Numbered from the stretch's first letter, positions 9,981 through 23,304 are shown. The stretch: DNA of 64,000 bases from Enoplolaimus lenunculus (GCA_030248215.1 JASANG010003883.1:56937-120936), one strand, 5' to 3'. Program-made: numbers and translations. Notes: a model not told the origin generated them from the sequence alone.

Positions 9981-10144
9981 GGGACAATGTTACTTTGACG
10001 GCCATATCTGTAGGATAAGCATAAGGACTAAGCCTCCAAGTAAGGATAACCCTATCACTAAGCAAAAGCAAAAATAGCCTACAGCTTAAGTTACTCTATT
10101 GAAGTTCCAGAAGAACCGCTACGGCCCTCAAACTAACATGACCG
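9981..10144. mobile_element. TTAGGC-type MITE, degenerate copy
   Basis: A CAATGTTACTTTGACGGCC end, weak AAGCCT units, a CTTAAGTTACTCTATTG block and an ACGGCCCTCAAACTAACATG end match the second subfamily of this element. Confidence 0.45.
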
Positions 10145-11576
10145 AAATTTAATAAGTTTAAATTTACTTATATTCATCATTGACAATAATACGGCCTAAC
10201 TAAACGATACAGCATCCCTCAGGGTTCCGCGAGTCACATTTAACCCGAATTATCTCGAAACAGTAAGTAGGACACTAACAAACTAACTTTCACATCTCAA
10301 AAATACCAATTATATTTTAGTTTTCAAATAAAAAAACCCCCTTCATCGTACCGTTTCTTAAAATAGTTACAAACGAATTTGAATACTGATTCAGCAAAGA
10401 TATGACATAAAAAATAAACCATACACTTAACGACGTTTTCCGTATGGCATTCGAAAAATCAGCCAGTAAATATACTGCATAAAATTGCACCAGGATTAAA
10501 ATTTTTTCAAAAAATTACGACATCAAATGAAAAAGAAACAAGAAATAAACTTTGTGAACAGCGCATAAATACAAACTTACTAAACGTACACAAAAAATTC
10601 CTTCAATTATAAACCAATGAATTAAAATTTTTTCATTAATTTTACAATACCGAACACATAAGAAGTCTGTTGACTCTTTGCGTTTACCCGCCGTCCGTAT
10701 GAATCCAAAACAAGTATTGGTGACTTGTACAGTTTCCTCAAACAGTTCTTAAAATGTTCACAGATTTCGGCATACCAGGTTTAGGCTTAAGTTTAGGCTT
10801 CAGTTTAAACTTAGGCTGAAGCTTGTGGAGCGAAAGTGTACAAGTGCCCAAGTATTTACGGATAGCAATCATATCATATTATAAAACGGGACTAGAAGCT
10901 AAGCAGTCACCGGATAACTAATAACAAACAAGTGTACATCGGGAACAAAGTTTAAGCAAACAAAATAAGCCCACATTATATGAGTATGTAATAAATTTCA
11001 CATACCTGATAGTGATGGGATGCGATCTGGAGAAACAACACGTCGTTCACCTTCGAAAAAAGTTAATTGTAACTTAAGCTTTTCCAACAAATTTAACTTG
11101 GCTTCTATTTAAAAAATCAGCTAAAAACTAAACCTGTTGAAATGTTTCGCCACCGTTATCACAATAATCAGCCAGTATGGTGAATATAATTGCTAAACGT
11201 TGCGAAAATCTCTTGTATGTTCAAAGAAGAGCTACAATAAATGAAAGATCACTGCACAACAACAATATAAAAAATGCATCAAAAGCAATACCAAAACTGC
11301 AATAAACAACAAAAATAATAATAATAATAATATATACATTAATAATTGACAAAAAGTAATGCACACAATAAAAATGAATATCGTTTATATTGATCATGGA
11401 TACGCCAAATAATAACAATGCATAATCCAAGAGGCGCAATGAACAAGACTGTGTTGTAAGAGAAGTCTTGCATGACATACAACGAAGATAAAATTTTGTT
11501 ACGAGTCAAAAATATTCAATTACCGTAACAATTTAATTTACAACTTTACCGAAATTAAAATACACAAAACTAAAGC
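10145..11576. other. AT-rich intergenic region
   Basis: Contains a small AGGCTTAAGTTTAGG tract at 10782-10825 (TTAGGC-like debris) and a short TAA/ATA microsatellite near 11303-11335. No coding frame or tRNA was recognised. Confidence 0.4.
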
Positions 11577-11854
11577 CCTATTCACACGTGCAAGTTTCTG
11601 CTGCGAGAACTTGCGCGCTGCAACTTGCACTCTTGCAAGTTTCGTCCAAAATCCACTTTGAAAGACGTGCAGCTGCAAATGATTTGTTAAAAATCATAGC
11701 TAGGAATTTAGTTCACATGTGTGAACAACCATGCAAATCCACAGAATGTATTGCAGCTGTTTTCTCATTGGCTGATGAACAAATGCAAGTTCTGCGTGCA
11801 ATTTGCAGCTGCAAATTCTTGCATCAAAAACTTGCACGTGTGAGTAGGACTTTA
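11577..11854. mobile_element. MITE, ACACGTGCAAG/GCAGCTGCAA family
   Basis: Inverted ends: CCCTATTCACACGTGCAAGT at the left and AACTTGCACGTGTGAGTAGG at the right. The interior is dominated by TGCAGCTGCAA-like units. The apparent 93-codon ORF inside is a by-product of the palindromic repeats, not a gene. Related interrupted copies are at 22082-24010 and 35910-36030. Confidence 0.75.
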
Positions 11855-12435
11855 GGCTTAGGCTGTTAAGTCTAGACATTATCTGTTATCTTCAAACTAA
11901 ATATCCGTGGTAGATTGTGAATTCACGACGAACAAACCTGACACATTGGGCACCAGGATTTTAAAAAAACCGCATCCGCGGATTTGAAGTCCAAAAATAT
12001 TCATCAATTAATTTTAAAACACCTGCATTTGTAAATTACCTATTATGCCTTCACAATTTTCCTAACAAATCACTGCCAGAACCACGAGCAGCTAAATATG
12101 GTTTGCCCAGAAACTTAGTAATTTAAACGTTTATTACTAAAGCTATACACGCCTACAACCGAGTCATTTTCAAACAAACGCAGCATTCCATTAACACGGC
12201 TTGCAATTTCACAAAGCTTTATCTCAATCACTTAATACATATCAACTAAATTTAACATAACACCATCCTTTACTTCTTCTGAACTTGTAAACCTATCCGC
12301 AACAGCTGATAAATGCTACTCTCGCATCAGCGAATCGTAGTCTCGATAAGATAAAATTTTAACTATTACCATTAAAGAAACGTTTTCGACCCGATAGTAG
12401 AATTTTAAAAAAATTACCCAAAAAGTTTTTTGAAT

Positions 12436-15400
12436 TTAAATGTTTGACGTTATTCCGGACACAGGTGGCTGGATTGCTGAAAGACTGCGTCGTTGCAAAA
12501 CAATGGAAGGATCACCATGACCTCCTGAACTGTGAGAAAGTGATGCATCTGGAAGGATTGTATCAATCGTGTCTGTATCTGCAGGAGGTGCGCTGAACGT
12601 TATTATTGACGACGCGTAGCTTTCAGCGCTGAAAACAGTCAGTTTTACTCAACAACCAAATTCTTGCGGTCCACAACGTGACGAGGGCATTGGCTGAGCT
12701 GCGTAAAATCAACTTTATGCCTCAAAATTTTTGATAAACTGTCAGCCCCTTGCAGTCAACAGTCCGATTTATAATTTAAGAACAATGTCGACTTCAATCA
12801 GAATCGAACTTGTAATGTTTCAGCAACTCGGTCATTGTAGGTAACAACGTAAGCGGCACTTTTATTTTGGCGGACGCGGGTCTTCAATAAATGTCAGTTT
12901 TATATTTTAACTCGGTTGTTTGAACATTTACTTAAATTGCCCAGCAACTATCAAGTGTCTACAAGGCACTCTTCGTCGGATGGCCGTCCAGGACCCTTCC
13001 GTAATCGATCCCGGCATGTGACCTTTTGGGTGATAACGTTAACTTAATTTAGCGATTTAGCAAAAATGTTAGCTACAAGATTTTGTGACATCCAGTATCA
13101 AACTGCTGATTTTGAAATCTTGTATAAATTATGTTCACACTGTTTAAGTAACTAACACAGCCATGTAACATAAGCCACTACTAAAAATTACACATACGCT
13201 ATTCAACATGGCGACAACTTAAAATAACTCTGACTCGTCTAAGCAAAGATTCCAAACAAGATTACTGCGACATCTATACAGCACCCCATGATAACACTGC
13301 TCTCTCAAAACTGTCCAACACAGAAACCATTAGACAACATAATCAAACTACAAATCAAAGCAAACTGGAAATAAAAAACAAACCAAAATGACACATCTTA
13401 AAAACAAATTAAAAAACAAACTAAAAATAAAAACAAATTAAAAATAAAAACGGTAAAATAAAAATAAAAATAGAAACAAACCATACTCACCTTTGCTTGT
13501 GTCCGATAGTCGGTGCTGTGACTGACGAACTCTGCTGACCACTGGTGAGCAGTTTTGACCTTGTTCCGTCCAAAGACTGATTATTAGCCGTCGTTTGAGC
13601 AGCACCCGGGTCAGGATTTTGATCGTTCGACAATGAAAAACTTGCATCATTTGCTCCGTCGTCGCAAGCCGATAGTTCTCGATGCGAAGACGATCCAGGC
13701 TGACATCCGATATTGTCACCTCTGAAACCAATCAAGCAGGGGTTACAACACGCAACGCTAACGACGGTCCGGCAGACTGAAATTTCCATTGCCAGCCGTA
13801 AATTCTTACAGCATAAACCACCAGTTACCGACAAGTTTTCATACTGGTTAACTTTAGCAGTTGCGATCCGTTGAATTCTGGGTCCATATTCTCTAATGCG
13901 TAAAATTGTGATAGTTTTAAACGTGCACTCCTTGACGCCGTCCATAACACTATAACAATTTTGCAGCTGGCCATCAAAAGATAATGTAGACGCCGCATAA
14001 ATGAAGTGCAACACGAATACACCCGAAGCTAAGAATATCATTTTAGGATCGCGACTGGGCCTAATGTTGCAATAGTGTACATTTTGCATTACCTGTGACC
14101 TGTCACAGGCAGTCTAGCGAGAACGCAGTAAAATAATCCATTACCCCTCATCTTATGCAAGGAAACCATCACACATAGACAGCGAACTTACTGTAATAAA
14201 TCCACCGCATCTTGAAGTGTATCCGGCAACGGCCGATCTAGAGTTTCCGGCAAAAATATTACCAGAGTTCCAGCAACAAACGAAAACACACCGAATATAA
14301 TCATCGGCACGACTGGCAAAGTGATATCAGACTAAAACCAACAACTATACAAGTAGCGATAATAGCATAAACCATCGAACAGGTGATGAAAAAATGCCAT
14401 ATTCTTCACCAGCACAGAGAAGATCTGCTCAACAAAGATGACCCGTTATCCCCGACCGCATATGACCTCATGGTCTCCAACCTTGAACTGAAGAAGAAGA
14501 AGAAGACAGTAATTCACATGATAACTACAATAACAAAAATAACATGAGGTTCTTGTATACATTCCCACACAGGCTTCAGCTTAGGCTTAGGCTTAGTTTT
14601 CGGAAAAAGCTTACCTGAGCCTAAACCTTCGTGTTCGCCTTTATATGTAAACATTAATGTAAAGGTGGCGGAATGGGGCAGAGTACAAGAGCGTTCTAAT
14701 GTACCATTTGCATAAAAATATAACAAAACCTGTCGTTTTTTCAGACGTGGTATATGTCTAAACCCGCGCGCCACAGCAGCACAGCACGCTTCTTTAAACC
14801 AGTTCTATTTATATATACCAAACACAACACTACAGGAGGCGCTAGAGTTATCGCCGGTCAGTGCAATATCATGTGCATGTCGTTAGGGTGCTATACCAAA
14901 CGGAAGATAATAAAATTTTAAAACAGTATTGGACCCCTTTAGTGTTCAAACAAATATCCAAAACAAGCCATCTTACCAACATAGCTATGTATCCAGCAAC
15001 ACCACCTCCCAAGCGTGCAATCAACGACGCAGCACCAATAATTGAATTGCGTATTACGGTCGGATACATCTCGCTAGTGAAAATGTACAAAATTACAAAC
15101 GCAGCTTGCGACGCACCTTTGCCGAACAGCATAAAAATCAGACGCATGCCTTTGCTTTCTAAAAATTCCAAATATAAATACTGCGGTACATGTTAAATGA
15201 CGAGGTTTGGCAAACTAAGGTTTCAACCAAAGCCTAATCGTAGCTCTAAACATAAGCCTAAGCCTAACTCTGAGAAACCCAATCTCAAAATCCCCAAGTC
15301 TTCCAGTATTTTAGTGGGCATGCCTCGGGAATTAATATGGGACAATGTTAAGAATAGTCGCAGATTTTAATACACACTGCGCTATTTTGTGTGTCTTAAT

Positions 15401-18400
15401 CTACTGTTGTGTAAGCATTAATATTGCTCCCATTAAATTAGGGAAAAGTTAAATAACTGCGATTTAGTTTGAGCCTGGCATTAAAAGAATGTTGAAATTT
15501 TCATTTTTAATTTCGGGAAAATATAAAAATACAACTACGCAATTACATCACTTAACCCTAAGGGTTGCGCTATAATTTACTGAGCCGGAAGCCGAGTACA
15601 GCGTAACCCTAATGCTTACAGCTACTATTACGATAGAGCATGAAGTTGAAAAACTACGCCATGAATAAACACTAAAAACTTTCCTCTTGATAACCATCCA
15701 TTTATCTTGCATCCAGCAGCTAGATTCTTAACTGTGTGTACAACCTATCGCCAGCTAGCAATAGGTTTTCAAACATGCGAATGGTGGCAACTGCGAGTCT
15801 TATATTTCTGCTCCCAAAACAGCTGCATACAAAATATTTCGTGGGTTTGGTGGTCACCCTAGGATCGAACTTGGTAAGACACTACCAGCAAAAACTAATC
15901 ACTGAAAAAGTTACTCGATTTACACTATTATTAATTTTAACATTTTGCAATTACCTTCGGGTGACAACACAACTCCAAGCATCATAATTCCAGCTAGTAT
16001 GAGACACGCCATAACACATCGCTTTCGGCCAGTTGCCAAAATGAACACACATATCAACAACACAGGCAATTCGGTTGCACCTGCGATTGCATTGTTTACA
16101 AATACATCGCCAACAAACAAACGATGAGCTTTGGGCACAGACTGATCAGAGAGATTGAGTGTTACACCGTAATACACCAGGGCGGTAACACACCTTAAAT
16201 AACAATAATACTGTAGTAGGTTTTAAAAACACGAATTGACAGCAGATATAAGTTATAATAAGGCTGAAAATATCCTCAATATCTTTACCATCGGTAAAGC
16301 TAATTCTTGTGCTTATAATTTCGTGTAAAAACGGAATAAACTTACTCCCAAAACCCAGTAAACATAGGTTAACAGCGTCATTTTAATAAATTATTGCAGC
16401 ATGTAAGCATATACTTGCTTGTCTTAGCGCATATGCAATATATGCTATGTACAGTATATAAAAAGTATGCTAGCTTCCCCATACTTGTCGATACATATTC
16501 GACGATAAACATAGCTGGAGAGGCGGGCTACATGACACAGCGGTGCAGCATCCAATTAGAATTCCGTGAATTGCTAATTCGAGCCACCACCAGTAGGTTT
16601 GCGTTCCTGCCTGCTTAGTAAATATGTCGCATAGGCCCGCGAATACCTACATAGGCTGGTCTAACAAATATTGCAACCACTTGCGCTAGTTTCTAAATAT
16701 TTGTCATCGTAAACTAATCCAACTTCACTCCTTAATTTTAAATTGTGCTTGTTATAAACAAGTTGTAGCAACATTACAAATTGAAGTAACTGTAATTTGG
16801 CCAAAACTTATTGATTATCCTACACATAAAAAGTAATAATTTGCAAAAACTTGCTGCCGCTGAATTTTTGCGAATTTTTTTTCGCTAGAATGCCCCGCTA
16901 GGAGTTTTAGCACAATTAAACGTGAATAAAATAATTAACGTTGAACATAACTGTTGTTTCAAGTGATAATTTAAATTACAAATTTCATACCATATAATGA
17001 AAATAATTGCAGTACGCACGACCAACTCTTGACTTCTCAACAAGTGCAACAGGCTTGCGCGTTCCTTACGTTTTACCCATTCCTAAAATTCAAGCTACGC
17101 AAATGCACGCATAGATAACAAGATTAACAGCAGATTATTTACCAGTTTTAGATACAAAAACATGGTTTGCATAAGCCCGAACAGGTTAAGCCTACAAACA
17201 ACAATCCAATCAAGAAAATGTAGGCATTCTTCTAATAACGTATCTAGGAAGTTTACACAGCAATTTACACATATAAAGATTTCCAGCAACGTTACAATTT
17301 TCATTATATAGTCATGTAACTAAAAACATTTCCGCTTACCCGGCGTTCAGCATGCTTAATGAGATGTAAATCTGGTGGCAAAGTAGACTTGTTCCACCGA
17401 GATGCGTTCCGTATTATTTCTTCAGCCTCACGAACCCGATTATTAACGATAAGCCAACGCGGAGATTCTGGCAGTACCCTGAAGTTACAAAATATGAAAA
17501 CACCTTATTTGCCTAAATCTATATTAATATATCAAAAACCTGTTTTCAGTATCACAATCGAAAATACGGTAAACTAGTACACTTAAAAACAAGTTATCGA
17601 ATACATATTCGCAAATTTATTTCCCAATGTTGAAAAATTGTTTTAGTATTTATACTAAAAACTGTTAAAAGTATAGTGCATAAGTTAGCTTTATGTCGAC
17701 TTAGCTAGGGATTAATAATTACTATCCTTCGCGAGCTTACAGCAAACCTATCAGAGCTGTACCCCAAGACAACACCCGTAGTCTATTCAATAGCTTTCAT
17801 ATAAACCTACTAGAATTTTCTCGTCTTCAAAATCCACCAAAACTGTTTAATGTTTCCGCCGTGCTTAAGCTTTTAAACAAACATTCAATCTCACATGCTA
17901 TCTCATCACTAATCCTTTATCGAACAAGATTACAGCCAGATTTACGGCAAATCCTTCAACAAAAAATTGCGTAAACTTAAGCAGTTTATTAAAACAAAAC
18001 ATAGCGCATCAAATACACAGTCTAAATTGCGCAAAACTCAAAATAACCAAAGTAAACAAAAACTCACTTTATCAAAAAGACACTCGTCAACTGAAGGCAC
18101 GCCGAGATAATTTGAATTGTCCTCCAACTTCGTGTCACGTATGCGATACCTGCCAACAGAGTATAACCAAGACCCCATGGCGCCTGCGCCACAGTCCCTG
18201 CGATTGATCGATACTTTGCACCAGTAATTTCCATACCTATAACAGTATTAGTATTATTATAACACTCACATTTACGTACATTGGGTGGCGCAACTGTTTG
18301 ATTATAACTCCTAACCGGTGGGTTTGACTCGACTCTCACAGTAACATGTTAGCAACTGGCTTCGGTACTCCGGTGCGTATGCAGAGGCTAATTTAAAAAG

Positions 18401-21400
18401 AGGTCCGCTACCAAATAAAATAGAAATTTTAGAGGAGGTGACCGAATTGTGCCGACACATATCATGGTACTTGGTCACATAACTAAAAACTGGAATCGCA
18501 CTCGAGCCGGGTATTCCGGTTATTTGCACCGAAAAATTCCGGTTTCGGATTTTGATTTTGAGAAATCCCGTGTCCGGGATTTCACAACAAAAATTTCGGA
18601 TCCGGGTATTGCAAAAATACACCGACAAAATAGCAGAACTAAAATGATTTGTCACAGATGTATTTATCTAAACAGTCGGTTAACAAATTAAGATATTGTA
18701 CCGGATTTAAAAGTCGCGTTTGTGCAAAGGTGCAACACGATAAAAACCTATAATTTTTTTCTTTCATATTTAGGGGCCCCCATAAGATCAGATCTAACTG
18801 GATCCCCCACCAGGTATTCCTCGTCAGAAACTTCTGGATTCGCCATTAAGTTAACTCAGACTCAGTATACATACAGTTTGTTCACGCTGTCGCAGCTCAA
18901 GTTTAAGCCCGTGGTTTCGCGTCCTTGCCCCGCGAGTATAATTTCGTGACCGTGTGACATCGTACAGCGCAACTCCAGCCCTGCTGCTATAAGCTGTATA
19001 CAAGGACAAGCCTAGATTTTAATGGTATGTTTTAAAATTATGTGTTTTATTTCGTAAGTTTTAGGACCGAGCTCATGTATAGTTATCATAAAAACTACGG
19101 GTACGGGTACGGACTTTGAAAAATTCCGAGTCCGGAACAATTTCGCGATGTGAAAATATCTTACACAAACAGTATGCAGCGAGTGACGAGGCTTCATTGC
19201 AAATTGCGGCAAAAAATCGCACCAATAAAAATATGTAAAAATAGTTTGAGTACGCAAGTGCGATGCCAAACAAACTTGCTAAAGCACCAAATCCAATCAC
19301 TGTAGGTTTGCGACCAAACCTGAAACAAAAACCAAGCAAATCATGCACCTTGCTTCATAAAGCGCAATTAACACCAATTTTTTCAACAAAGCTACAAAAT
19401 TGTTCATGGCCACGCCTCGTATTTTCACATGTGCGTAACATCTATCACCAGTGGCTGATAACTCTTGTCACTGAAAAAGAACTGAATGTTAGGCTTTGAA
19501 ATTTGGCATTTTTTCTGTTACCTAATGCCATTGTATATTTTACAATAATACACATTAACCTACCGGTCACTAGATAACCCAGAAGCAACACATCCAAACA
19601 TATAACCCAACATATAGACTAGATGCGCATCACCGCGACGCATATTTTGATCACAAACCAAATTCCACTGAAATACGAAACTGAACCAATTAATCTCTTG
19701 ACTAATACTTAACTAGCAAAATAAAAGTTTCATCAATTTATTTCTAGCAAAAGGAAAATTTTATCAATTACATCAAACTTTATTAACATGACTTTTTTTC
19801 AAGTCAGTAACGCAGTCAAATTAAACAGGAGGATTAGGTCCCCAGTTGTAATTTTTACCTACGGGTTTTACGAATTTATTCAATTGACTACGCAACAATG
19901 CTAGCTCTTCGAAAGTATGTATAACGTAACCCCCCTCTTACAAAATTATTACTACAAATCCTGCCTACCGTCATTGGGAAATAATAAGTTTTAATATCTG
20001 TCCTTCTCATTAACCTGTGTCACAATCGTCTCTTGCATTTCTGATTTATCATAAGTCCAATTTGAACACTTGATAGATTTGTGGTCGTATTTCAGCTTCA
20101 GTCTTTCGGAAAAGTTTTGAGCCTCTGAAAACGATGGCTGCCGAGCCAGCTCGTGAAATTCAGATTTACTAAATTCGTACACTTCACACTCGGACGGCTC
20201 GAGTTCACCGGATTTTGGGTCTGGTACCAGCGGAGTGCTAAAATCAGAGTTGAACACAACGTACGAACAATGCGTAACCAAAAGATCTCGCACAAAAATT
20301 TGTCAATGGGAAGCGGTAGACAGCAAGACTATAACCGTTGCGAGCGGCAATAATTACATAATATTTTGGGTCTATACAAACTTTAATGCCAGTACGTATA
20401 GAGTTCAAGTATACCAAGTTGAATCAGCGTTATGATTACAAATAAAATAACTTTAAGTCAACAATTGTTCGCATCAAAATGCCGCACAATAAATCTAACA
20501 ACTTTCTCCTCTGAAACTCACCAAAACCGAGTTTATCCCAGGTATGTCAAACAAAAGCAAGCATCTCCATCTCTTACCTAACATTTCGTACTAAACTATT
20601 GTTACGCGTCCAATTTGCAGCGTGTCTATGCCATCCATAGTCCAAGTCTTTCACATAACACCAGTGATTCGGAGCTATCATCATGTACATAATCGACAGA
20701 TTAAACATCGCATGCGGCACTTGTTGTACACCGATCATTAGATACACCCAAATTTGCCATAGACCACATCCACCTAAAACAATCAAAACAAAATAGAATT
20801 TATTACAAACTAACACGTAATCAGACTTACTTCTTAATCGTAGCAAAGTTAAAAGTACCACGACAACAAAATAGCAGTTTGAGTTCCCGTCGCAGTAGGC
20901 ATAATTTCAAATCTTTGTCAGTATCTGTGTACAATGCTAACAGAAACTATAAAGAAATGTCGATATACAACCACGTACATTTAAAAAAATAAATTAAAAT
21001 TCACCAATAATATTTAAAATGCCTTCAAAATCAACCGGATCCGTTAAATGTCTCAAGCGTGTACGCTTATAAAAGCTTTGCATGACTTGATGATGATCTC
21101 GACACGAATCAATACGGGCAGCACTAGTGTTCTTGTGAAACTGTGAAGCGCTTTGATTGCTCATAAAGGATCTGCGAATGAATTAGAAAGAATAAGCATA
21201 AAAAACAAACCATGGTTTTAATTAAAGAAAATGCACTATTGCGCAATCTCAGATGCTTCAACGACACACGTCGTGGATCACTTGCTACATAAGTGAAAAG
21301 AATTTTTAGTGAAATGGTAATTGTAAAACATGTGATAACTAAATAGGTAAATATATACTTACGCTCCAGAATTCGTTCGAAATCCAATTCGTGGAAAATC

Positions 21401-21865
21401 AAGTGTTGCTAACACACTTCCAAACGAACCTCTCGCATTGCCATCTGCAGTAGTATAGGTTGGTACAGCACTTCCAATTAGTGCACTGTCTGCTGCAATA
21501 CTAACCGACCGCTGATTTAAGTTACTAGAGTCGTTAGTTGGTGTTGTAAGAGGTTGCAGTAAAACTGAAGGTGCTAGCTGCGGGCGTTGAGCTTCTATGC
21601 CAAATCCGTCCGAATCGCCAATACCCGAGTCTTTAGCGTGAAGAGACGCATCAGCGATTAAGTCTGGTTTTGACGACAGAAGTATACCGACTGGTTTATT
21701 CAACGATGGACTGGATGCGGAATGCGGAGGTAACTCAGCTGCAGACCCACGAGGTTCATCGTTTGCTACGTTATGACTAGGGCCTGAATTCGCATTTGAA
21801 TCCCGGCCCGGAGCATTTACTCTTAAATCAAGCTCATTTTGATCAGTATTTCCAGTTTCAGCCAT
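12436..21865 (-). CDS. SLC22-type organic ion transporter (MFS), 14 exons
   Basis: Twelve-helix plasma-membrane carrier of the organic cation/anion family; the substrate cannot be read from sequence. Exons in transcript order: 21865-21363, 21171-21005, 20773-20578, 20237-20015, 19677-19564, 19319-19165, 18236-18068, 17478-17340, a short one near 16385-16338 (start unresolved), 16210-15955, 15158-14977, 14331-14192, 13721-13491, 12628-12436. Splice phases agree at every junction that could be tested. Landmarks: VDFEGILNIIG before helix 1, NHWCYV, WNLVCDQ, FGRKPT (loop 2-3), MEITGAKYRSIAGT, LPESPRWL, VYYGVTLN, TSEMYPTVIRN and LPETLDRPLPDT. The mature length would be about 900 residues, against 530-600 for most relatives. 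The excess is a 168-residue Ser/Asn-rich N-terminal exon and two Ser/Thr-rich tail exons with no predicted fold. The exon near 16385 abuts a SINE-like copy, so its 5' splice context is uncertain. Confidence 0.85.
13734..14089 (-). other. Open frame in intron 12 of the transporter gene, contiguous with exon 13
   Basis: From an ATG at 14089 the frame stays open through the intron and into exon 13 in that exon's own frame (stop at 13489-13487 if the donor is not used). The added part would be about 120 residues, with a hydrophobic stretch (MIFLASGVFVLHFIYAAS) resembling a signal peptide and several Cys. It could be an alternative first exon, a retained intron or chance. Confidence 0.3.
14570..14632. 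repeat. TTAGGC tract fragment in transporter intron
   Basis: GGCTTCAGCTTAGGCTTAGG and neighbouring AAGCTTACCTGAGCC show debris of the TTAGGC-type element. A similar small tract (AAACATAAGCCTAAGCC) is at 15240-15275. Confidence 0.5.
16395..16620. mobile_element. tRNA-derived SINE-like copy, diverged
   Basis: It shares with 23305 and 23648 the order GCATGTAAGCATAT..., GCATATGCAATATATGC, GTCGATACATATTCGACGA, GCTGGAGAGGCGGGCTAC, then a tRNA-like box A region (ATGACACAGCGG) and a CTGCCTGCTTAG tail. It lies directly upstream, in transcript sense, of the short transporter exon near 16385. Confidence 0.6.
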
Positions 21866-22146
21866 TAAACACCTTAACTAATTGAGGCACTGACGAAGTT
21901 TAATGCACCACGTTGATTCCGTTTCACACAGACAGAGTTTTAATAAAATATGAATTCATATTTGCAATCTAATTAACATTTGTATAAACTGAACAATACG
22001 AATATTCAATTGCCAAGTATATACTGTTGCATTCCAGTACTTGCAGCAACCTTTCTACAATATAAGACCTGATCTATTTAGCCCTATTAACACGTTTAAG
22101 TTTTGCAGCGAGAACTCGTAGCTGCAACTTGAACACATAACTTGCA

Positions 22147-22550
22147 GCCAGGGTGCAACCGGAATTCCGGTTCCGGCATTTTTTCACCTTCCGGTTCCGG
22201 TTCCGGTAAATTTTTACCGGATTTAAAAATTCTGGTGTTAAAATTTGGCCGTTTTCTCAACTTTGCTAATTTTTAAGAATCTCTTTTGAAAGCCACTTGT
22301 ACTCTGAATATAAGCCAATGATGGTGGATTTCACTTCAGTCGACGACGAAAATCTAAAATACAACAAATAAAATAAATACCTATGTTCGACTAAGGTTGT
22401 TTCACAAATAATAGAGCAAAAAATATGATTAAAATGAAATTTTTGGTGAAATGCATTTTTCACTTTCCGGTTCCGTTTCCGGTTCCGGTAAAATTTTCAA
22501 ATTCCGGTTCCGGTTCCGGTAAATTATAATTCCGGTTGCACCCTGCTTGC
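22147..22550. mobile_element. CAGGGTGCAACCGG MITE, copy 1
   Basis: Ends CAGGGTGCAACCGGAATTCC and AATTCCGGTTGCACCCTG are perfect inverted repeats. The subterminal DNA is repeated CCGGTTCCGGTT. A short CAGGGTG TIR is typical of hAT-type MITEs (known pattern); flanking 8-bp duplications are not obvious. It is nested in the element starting at 22082. Confidence 0.8.
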
Positions 22551-22958
22551 AGCAGCAAGTATTTGCAAAGAAACGGCATTTTCACTTTGAATCTTGAATG
22601 AATGATATAAATAATTTGCAAATCACTGCGAGAAATACGTATGGAACATGTCCTGTATTCTATCACTTTAGCCAATGATCATAAATCAAATTAATTCGAC
22701 GTTGCATTTTGCAGCTAAACTTGCAGCAGCAAGATTCAGTTTCATAAATCAAATTAATTCGACGTTGCATTTTGCAGCTAAACTTGCAGCAGCAAGATTC
22801 AGTTATACGAAACCGTCGCGCGTCAACAAAGCTTTAGTCAAAATTTGAATTGAAAACGCTTGCATGAACTAAATTTTTATTTGGTGTCAAAATGATGTGA
22901 GGTTAGTTCCATCACCGTTGTGACATGCGGATGCATGGAGGCAAAATGAAACCTCATG

Positions 22959-23112
22959 CTAATGCTGAACATCGGTAAAACCTGTTTGGAATAGCCTTCC
23001 AGCAAAAATAAATACCGAACCTCCGATTACTGTGTCCAATAGTGACAATTTTCCATTTATTGTTGGCAATATGCAAAAGAGGTAAAAGCATGGCAGAATT
23101 AAAATACACGTG
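22959..23112 (-). pseudogene. Coding-like hydrophobic stretch, unrecognised
   Basis: On the minus strand a frame ends at a stop at 22961-22959 and reads LSLLDTVIGGSVFIFAGRLF followed by QTGFTDVQH, preceded by a hydrophobic run. Composition is more protein-like than the surrounding repeats. No family identified. It could be a captured gene fragment or an exon belonging with 24180-24441. Confidence 0.25.
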
Positions 23113-23168
23113 TAAGTTTAGGCTCTTGCAAGCCATAAAAAACAAAAATACTCAGCAGTAGATTGTGA

Positions 23169-23240
23169 GGCGGCGTGGCTCAGTGGCTACCGCTGGACTG
23201 ATAATCTGTCGATCGAGCCGAAACATCCAAGGAACGTCCT
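23169..23240 (+). tRNA. tRNA-Ile-like fragment
   Basis: Box A-like TGGCTCAGTGG and an anticodon-loop-like CTGATAA (GAT) within GGACTGATAATCTG are present. A proper box B and acceptor pairing are not seen. Probably a tRNA pseudogene or SINE head. Confidence 0.3.
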
Positions 23241-23304
23241 TTATTTCAGCTGTTGAGCACTCGGAACTAAGACCGTCGCACCCTTCCCTACCCAACTATC
23301 ACAT

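Noticed and set aside
11588-11869. 93-codon plus-strand frame with Ala/Cys-rich sequence
   Set aside because: Falls entirely between the inverted ends of an ACACGTGCAAG element; codons follow GCAGCTGCAA units.
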